Part shown: positions 59,300 through 64,000 of the stretch, piece by piece
How positions within the stretch are numbered: the stretch's first letter is position 1
Layout of the letters: each line of letters opens with the position of its first letter
Assembly (NCBI GenBank): GCA_945643635.1
Contig: CALZFC010000256.1
Location: 1,878,001-1,942,000 of the forward strand
DNA: 64,000 nucleotides
From: Allodiplogaster sudhausi
Taxonomy: Eukaryota > Nematoda > Chromadorea > Rhabditida > Diplogasteridae
Direction of reading: 5' to 3'
Translations under genes and position numbers: made by a program
The notes under the pieces: model-generated
The model's input: only the letters and a program-made list of their open reading frames with translations
Told to the model about the DNA's origin: nothing
Databases searched by the model: none

Positions 59300-60018
59300 A
59301 TGCTATATTCTCCATTCATCGCTCTCTGGCTTCTTGCGGTAGCCTCTCTGGCACTTTAATTGGTGGAGGTCGACGAAGGAGTTCCATCCAATAAGGAAGG
59401 AGTTCGAAAGGTTCCGTCATCTTTACTTATCTTCTTTCCATATTGATTGTTTATCATAGTTGTGATGAAGTACAAATTACATTTTTATAGACATATGCAA
59501 AGATGTATATAATTTTCTGCAAGACATCAGAAACTACTTGAGGATCGCGAAGAGGGGCTGACGACGACGCGGGAATCCAAAGAAAGAGCATTTGTTAGTA
59601 ACCAGAACGAGAGAGAGAGAGAGAGGGAGAGAGAGAGTTAGAGAGAGAGAACGAGAAAGAGGGAGATACAGATAGAGAGGTAAGAGAGATAGAGAGGGAA
59701 AGAGATAGAGAGAAACTGCGATAGAGAGAGAGATTCAGATAGAGAGAGAGATAGAAAGAGAGAGAAGGAGAGAGAGAGCGAGAGCGAGAGAGAGAGCGAG
59801 AGATAGAGATAGAGATGAGAGAGAGATATGCTGATGTCCAAAACAATATATATTATGCATTAAAAAGAAGAAAGAGATGGAACTTTCAGAAATACCCGAT
59901 TCTTTTCTTAAGGCGCGTAAATGGTGTCCACAATTGAAGAAAGCAGTGGAGACCTACCAGAGTAAGGAAGCTCGTATACATCACGCGATGTTCACGACCC
60001 ATTCACGACGACCTCTCA
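59300..60018 (+). pseudogene. module gene b, broken copy
   Basis: Exon 1 starts at ATG 59300 and reads MLYSPFIALWLLAVASLAL, then a TAA at 59357-59359 where the intact copy has CCA (Pro). A 6 bp in-frame deletion follows. The exon 2 equivalent (59531-59557) is followed by CT instead of the GT donor (59558-59559). The exon 3 region (about 59914-60018) has lost the KWK and NFPDAP motifs while its 3' flank is still alignable. Three independent lesions: a pseudogene. Confidence 0.85.
59608..59826. repeat. GA-rich tract in the broken gene b intron
   Basis: GAGAGA with TAGAGATAGAGA variants. The equivalent tract in module 2 is at 62393-62530. Confidence 0.85.
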
Positions 60019-60060
60019 CCCTTAACCATTCGGAATTCTAGTTGCCCGCCCTATTGAATG

Positions 60061-60377
60061 TCCAATTCGTCCCCTTTTTCCTTATTACCGTATACCTTTT
60101 ACAGAGGAATGAAACACATAATTAAAGCAGAATGACTGTCTCCTTTCTCTGCCGTCGTAAGTCAATAAGCAATGGGTATAAAAATGGAACGCGGTGAGGA
60201 GTCGCGCGAGATTGAGAGGCCAAGGCAATTCTCCGTTGGGTTTGACCGATTTGAAATCATCTCTGTGTGAAAATGCTTTTGAAGGAAGGAGATGGAGAGA
60301 GAATGAATGAGGATTGGAGGAAGACAGTTAGAGCAGGGGAGTTAGAGGAAGAGAGATAGAGAAAGTGTGTTAGAGGA

Positions 60378-60425
<48 letters not shown>

Positions 60426-60837
60426 TTCGTGGAAGGCTGGAACCAGAGAGGAAGACACAGAAATCTTTGAAGTTGATGGTTCAGTCGACCAAGAGGTTTG
60501 TTGGATACGCGTTAGTTCTGTTGTGCAGTTGCATACCGTTTCGGCTCCTCTAAGAGACTGAATTTTGTGCCGTGTGCTGCGGGCAGTGAGCGCGGGAAAG
60601 AGAGACAATCTCTAAAACCCTCCGCAAAGCCATATTTATCAATGCTTATATTTTTTTAAATTTTCGAGAATGCCTAAAAGAAAATTCAGCAAAACACCAG
60701 GGAAAAATTTGACAATTGAAATGATCCCTTCCCAGGCATTCTACTTCTTCTTCCACTTCATTCGCTCTTCACATCTAAATTTATATGTCTTGTTAAGTTT
60801 TCTGTCATTGCGAATGGCGAGTCATTTATGCAGTTGT
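60061..60837. other. spacer between module copies
   Basis: (GA)n run at 60382-60420. Otherwise unique sequence with no supportable exon. The first two exons of gene a are missing from this side of module 2. Confidence 0.5.
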
Positions 60838-60942
60838 TCAAACTCAGTTATTCGTCAGGATGTTCATAAAGTTTGTCAGAATAACGACGACAACAAATGT
60901 ATCGAAATTGAGAAGAATCAAGCAGACACTACGACGATTTGA
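60838..60942 (+). pseudogene. module gene a, remnant of last exon in module 2
   Basis: Ends IEKNQADTTTI followed by TGA, matching ILKNQADTTTSTA of the intact gene a. The preceding residues keep an N-C pattern (NNDDNKC) but have lost the CKKWKK...NFPDAP core. No signal-peptide exon or second exon found upstream. Confidence 0.7.
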
Positions 60943-61760
60943 GCATCGCAAGGCCTCCCCCCCCCCTCCATCCCCTGACAACTGGTGATGATGTTAAATT
61001 AAAAAAATCTTCTCATTGCTTTTGTTCAGTGGTTACCTTTCAAGTGCCCGTGGAACAAAACAGATTATTATTGCTATTGAAAAATGGAAGAAACACGATC
61101 GAGAATTTAAAAAAAAACAATTTGTTCTAAATGGGTCTGCTAGAATCATTTTCTTGACGGTGGAGAGCCAAACTGAAATAAAGATCAACTTGTGTCAAAT
61201 GGTATCATTGAAGTAAACAATAATCCGGCTCATGGTTGCCAAATTCTGACATTAATTAAGGGTTAAAAAAAAGAATTTTACTTTCGAAATTTCCCGACGA
61301 GAATAATTCGGCTCTGGTCATGCTGACGTTTCAATCATGTTCAATAAATGCAATTTCTCATTCTTTCAAACATAAATAATTTACAATGGGAAGAGACGAT
61401 AGTCATCGGCTGATGGCAATGCATAACGGAGCCTCATTAAGACCCATTTTGATGTGAATGCCAACGTTAATCTATCTGGATTCTTCCTGGCCCTTATCCT
61501 TTCTATCTCCCTTTTCTCTTTCACTTTTCCTATTTTTCAACTCTCTCTTTTTTTCCCTTTCTGTTAATGACAAGCTTCAAGCCTGCAGACAGGCTGGAAA
61601 CGGAAAGAAAGAATGTGTGTGTGGGAGAGGAAAGCAACGGTTTAATGGCAATAAAATGATACATTAATGACCGAGCTTCGATATGACTAAATCCTTTCAG
61701 AATCGTTTACATTATCTGCAGTCTGGTGATAAAAAACAATGACTCAAGGGTGAGCAAAGA

Positions 61761-61776
61761 GCTATAAAATGTATAT
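61761..61776 (+). promoter_or_regulatory. possible TATA element upstream of module gene b
   Basis: GCTATAAAATGTATAT occurs about 330 bp before the gene b ATG and is conserved with GCTATGAAATGTATAT in module 1, with the following GTAGACAG(A/G)CACAGAAT also conserved. The distance to the start codon is long, so assignment is tentative. Confidence 0.3.
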
Positions 61777-62097
61777 ATATATAATGTAGACAGGCACAGA
61801 ATACGGCAACCAGCAGCTAAATAAATACCTCTCCTGCTCTCCAGAACTTAGTCATGTTTCTGATTTTGTTCTTGAACGGAGGAAAAAATAACTTTCTTTG
61901 GTTTTTTGAATGCGCTCCTTTTTGCGTTTGCTACTTTGATATATGGATATGTAACTAAACTTGTCGGTTATGGACAAAGAATTTGAGTGATGGAGAGAAG
62001 GAAATTAAGAGAGAGAAGGGGAGAGGGAACACGGTAATGAAAGAGAGAGAGAGAGAGGGAGAGAGAATGAAAGAGGTTAATCCTAACAACAATCAGG

Positions 62098-62693
62098 ATG
62101 CTGTATTCTCCCTTCATCGCTCTCTGCCTTCTCGCGGTAGCCTCTCTGGCACTTCCATTGGTGGAGGTCGACGAAGGAGTTCCATCCAATCAGTTTGACG
62201 AAGGAGTTCGAAAGGTTCCTTCATCTTTACATATCTTCTTTTTCATATTGGTTGTTTATAAATTTTATTTTATATATGTTGATAACTTCCTGCAAGATAT
62301 CAGAAACTACTTGAGGATCTCGGAGAGGGGGTGACGACGGTGAGGAGAAAATACAAACTAAGTGACGAAGTTAGTGACCAGAATGACGTGGAGAGAAGGA
62401 GAGAGTTAGAGAGAGAAAGAGAGAGTTAGAGAGTGAGAGAGAACGAGAGAGAGAGAGAACGAGAGTGACAGAGAGAGAACGAGAGAAAGAGAAAGAGAGA
62501 GAGAGAGTGAGAGATATATATATAGAGAGATGGAGAGAAAAGGCAGAAAGAAAGAGAGGCTGATCTTCATTTTTTCTCTTAGGAATGCGCCAAATGGAAG
62601 AGAGCTGCGAAGAACTTCCCTGACGCTCCGGCCATTCAGAAAAAGTACAGGGAGTACTGCCTCGAGGGGTACACGACGACTTCTCACCCCTAA
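62098..62693 (+). CDS. small secreted protein, module gene b (intact copy)
   Basis: Three exons, all phase 0: 62098-62214, 62304-62330 (27 bp micro-exon, KLLEDLGEG), 62583-62693 (TAA); 84 aa. Signal peptide MLYSPFIALCLLAVASLA, then an acidic VEVDEGVPSN segment, and a last exon with ECAKWKRAAKNFPDAPAI...YREYC and a TTTSHP tail. It shares the C-x-KWK...NFPDAP...C core with gene a. The micro-exon is supported by its acceptor (ATATCAG), its donor (GGG|GTGACG) and its conservation in module 1 with a mutated donor. Two Cys in the core could form a disulfide. No known family recognised. AATAAA at 62777-62782. Confidence 0.7.
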
Positions 62694-62776
62694 CCATTCG
62701 GAATTCCAGTTGCCCGCCCTACAGAATGTTCAATTCTTCCCCCTTTTCCCTTAAATTTGCATCCCCCTTACAGTGG

Positions 62777-62782
62777 AATAAA
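62777..62782 (+). terminator. poly(A) signal of module gene b
   Basis: AATAAA 84 bp after the stop. Confidence 0.5.
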
Positions 62783-63588
62783 GCGCATGTTCAAGCAGAA
62801 TCCTTTCTGTTATCGCAATGTTGGAGAAGGACGGAGGTGTCTTTCAAATAACTAACTGATTCAAAAATATTAGTTCCACGAACGGAGAGTTTCTCTGCCA
62901 AGTGATTCAAATCGATCTGAATATGATGACGAAATGTTGGAAATTTAGTTAAATATAATTAATAGCTTAGTATGCGAATAAAAAAAAAGAGATTTCGGAA
63001 TTAAACCTCTCCACAAGAGACATATTTGTAATCTGGGGGTTATCTGGTCTTTCTTTACCCATCTAACAATAAGCACTGCACTCTTGAGAAGATCAGTTTA
63101 TTTTCTCCTTCTATCATGCTAATAGCGAGATATCTATAAAGTAGTTTGTAAATTGATTTATTCGTCTGGATGATCATAAAGCTTTGACTCTGACAAATCA
63201 AATTCTTAATCAGCATTTTCTCTTCATCTGTCTGTAGAGATTTGTTTTTTTAAAGGCAGGCAAATACCAAAAATAATAAATAAACAGCATGTCGAACCAT
63301 ACAAATATAAAATTCAAGGAAAAAGGATCCATTCTGAAGGCATATATTTTTCCTTTCCTTGAAAGATTTCTCCAGTACTAGTTTTTTTTTAGCACTTCTA
63401 GTGAGAAGTCTGGCGTGGAGGAGAAGCACAAATTAAGCTAATGAACTGTCAAACAAATGTCACTTTATTGCTACGACGGGTGGTGGTAAAGAGAGAGAGA
63501 GACAGTGAAGAGTGAGAGGAGAGAGAGCGAGATGGAGAGAGTGAACTTGAGAGACAGAGAGAGCGCGCGAAAGAGAACGAGAGAGCGA
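62783..63588. other. intergenic region, module 2 to BTB gene
   Basis: AT-rich unique DNA with a GA tract at 63490-63565, just downstream (minus-strand sense) of the BTB stop. Convergent 3' ends. No exon recognised. Confidence 0.5.
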
Positions 63589-64000
63589 CTAGTCGAGCAT
63601 GAGAATCCTCTCGAACAGCGCGTCCCTCATCCGCATCGAGAAGTCGCCGAACTCGGCCGTGCTCTTGAGCTTCTTCACATCGCCGACCGTCTTAATCGCG
63701 TTGAGGCACCAGAACTGAACAGTAAAGATAAATTTATCTTAAGATGTCATTGGCATTATAATATACCTTAAAAGCCTTTCAATGTCACCTTAAAAGCCTT
63801 TCAATAGCCCGTGATTGTGCAATTAGCTCGAATTTTAAAGAGCAGGACTACTGTAGATGCGGAAGAGAGATTTGAAGGCCTGGAACGAACCTGGAGGCCG
63901 TGGAGCCTGTATCGGTCGGCCAAGAGCAGCTTCTTCTCGAATGAAATCTTACAGTCGCCATACAGCAGCCGCTCGCACTCGCGCATCACGCACTGAATGT
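63589..64000 (-). CDS. BTB-domain protein, C-terminal exons (5' end outside window)
   Basis: Minus-strand exons 64000-63891 (incomplete) and 63714-63589 (TAG), joined in phase 0. Sequence: CVMRECERLLYGDCKISFEKKLLLADRYRLHGLQ, then FWCLNAIKTVGDVKKLKST...MRDALFERILMLD*. The pattern (C..FL...... KL.LADRY.L..L...CL..I...) is the C-terminal half of a BTB/POZ domain plus the start of the following helices. In nematodes such genes are mostly MATH-BTB or BTB-only Cul3 adaptors, a large, fast-evolving family. A MATH domain, if present, is beyond the window edge. Confidence 0.7.

Larger units (their letters stand above)
57550..60060. repeat. duplicated two-gene module, copy 1
   Basis: Collinear with 60838-62750. 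Matching blocks: the gene a tail (AATCAAGCAGACAC(G/T)ACGACG), GACAGACGTTTCAATGATGTTCAA / GCTGACGTTTCAATCATGTTCAA, ACAATGG...GATAGTCA, GAATGCCAA(T/C)GT, a TATAAA-like ATGTATATA plus GTAGACAG block, gene b exon 1 and the gene b 3' end (CTCACCC(T/C)TAACCATTCGGAATTC). Confidence 0.85.
60838..62750. repeat. duplicated two-gene module, copy 2
   Basis: See copy 1 (57550-60060) for the collinear blocks. The 5' part of gene a is not present in this copy. Confidence 0.85.

Overview
This is a eukaryotic window, almost certainly from a nematode and most likely a diplogastrid close to Pristionchus. The species guess is inference: it rests on many short exons (60-200 bp) with YAG acceptors, a Dicer-related RIG-I-like helicase tail, a nematode-type complex I subunit, and a right half filled with F-box, BTB, fibrinogen-like and small secreted-protein genes, the classes that expand in these worms. 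Long (GA)n/(CT)n tracts fill introns and intergenic DNA throughout.

Left half (1-31,700): conserved single-copy genes, all on the + strand. In order: the 3' end of a RIG-I/DRH-like helicase (48-2538); an RS/RGG-rich protein ending in a SMAP domain, RSRC2-like (about 3710-6705); a small cysteine-rich membrane protein resembling the Ly6/three-finger class (8281-9792); the complete complex I 42 kDa subunit NDUFA10/nuo-4 (13 exons, 448 aa); and a complete O-GlcNAc transferase (32 exons, 1189 aa, long Gln/Ala-rich N-terminus). Every intron phase was followed by hand for NDUFA10 and OGT and all agree.

Middle (31,700-46,300): sparser and repeat-rich. On the - strand are a shortened RNA polymerase III subunit RPC6-like gene, with a hAT-type MITE in intron 1 and a GC-AG intron, and an F-box gene whose 2.3 kb intron holds an antisense BEL/Pao fragment. 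After them come a degraded-looking gene with an SH3 end, a tRNA-headed SINE, and two poorly resolved - strand coding regions.

Right part (46,500-64,000): accessory DNA. A tandem triplication carries an unrecognised - strand gene; its middle copy is split by a 5'-truncated non-LTR retrotransposon and its last copy abuts a complete secreted fibrinogen-related gene (54173-55986). Next is a duplicated two-gene module of small secreted proteins sharing a C-x-KWK...NFPDAP core; decay is reciprocal, gene a intact in the first module and gene b in the second. The window ends in the C-terminal exons of a BTB-domain gene.

The most unusual observations are the reciprocal decay of the secreted-protein module, a tRNA-like sequence that makes up nearly a whole intron of the fibrinogen-related gene (with a second in an OGT intron), and the placement of purine and pyrimidine tracts at fixed intron ends.
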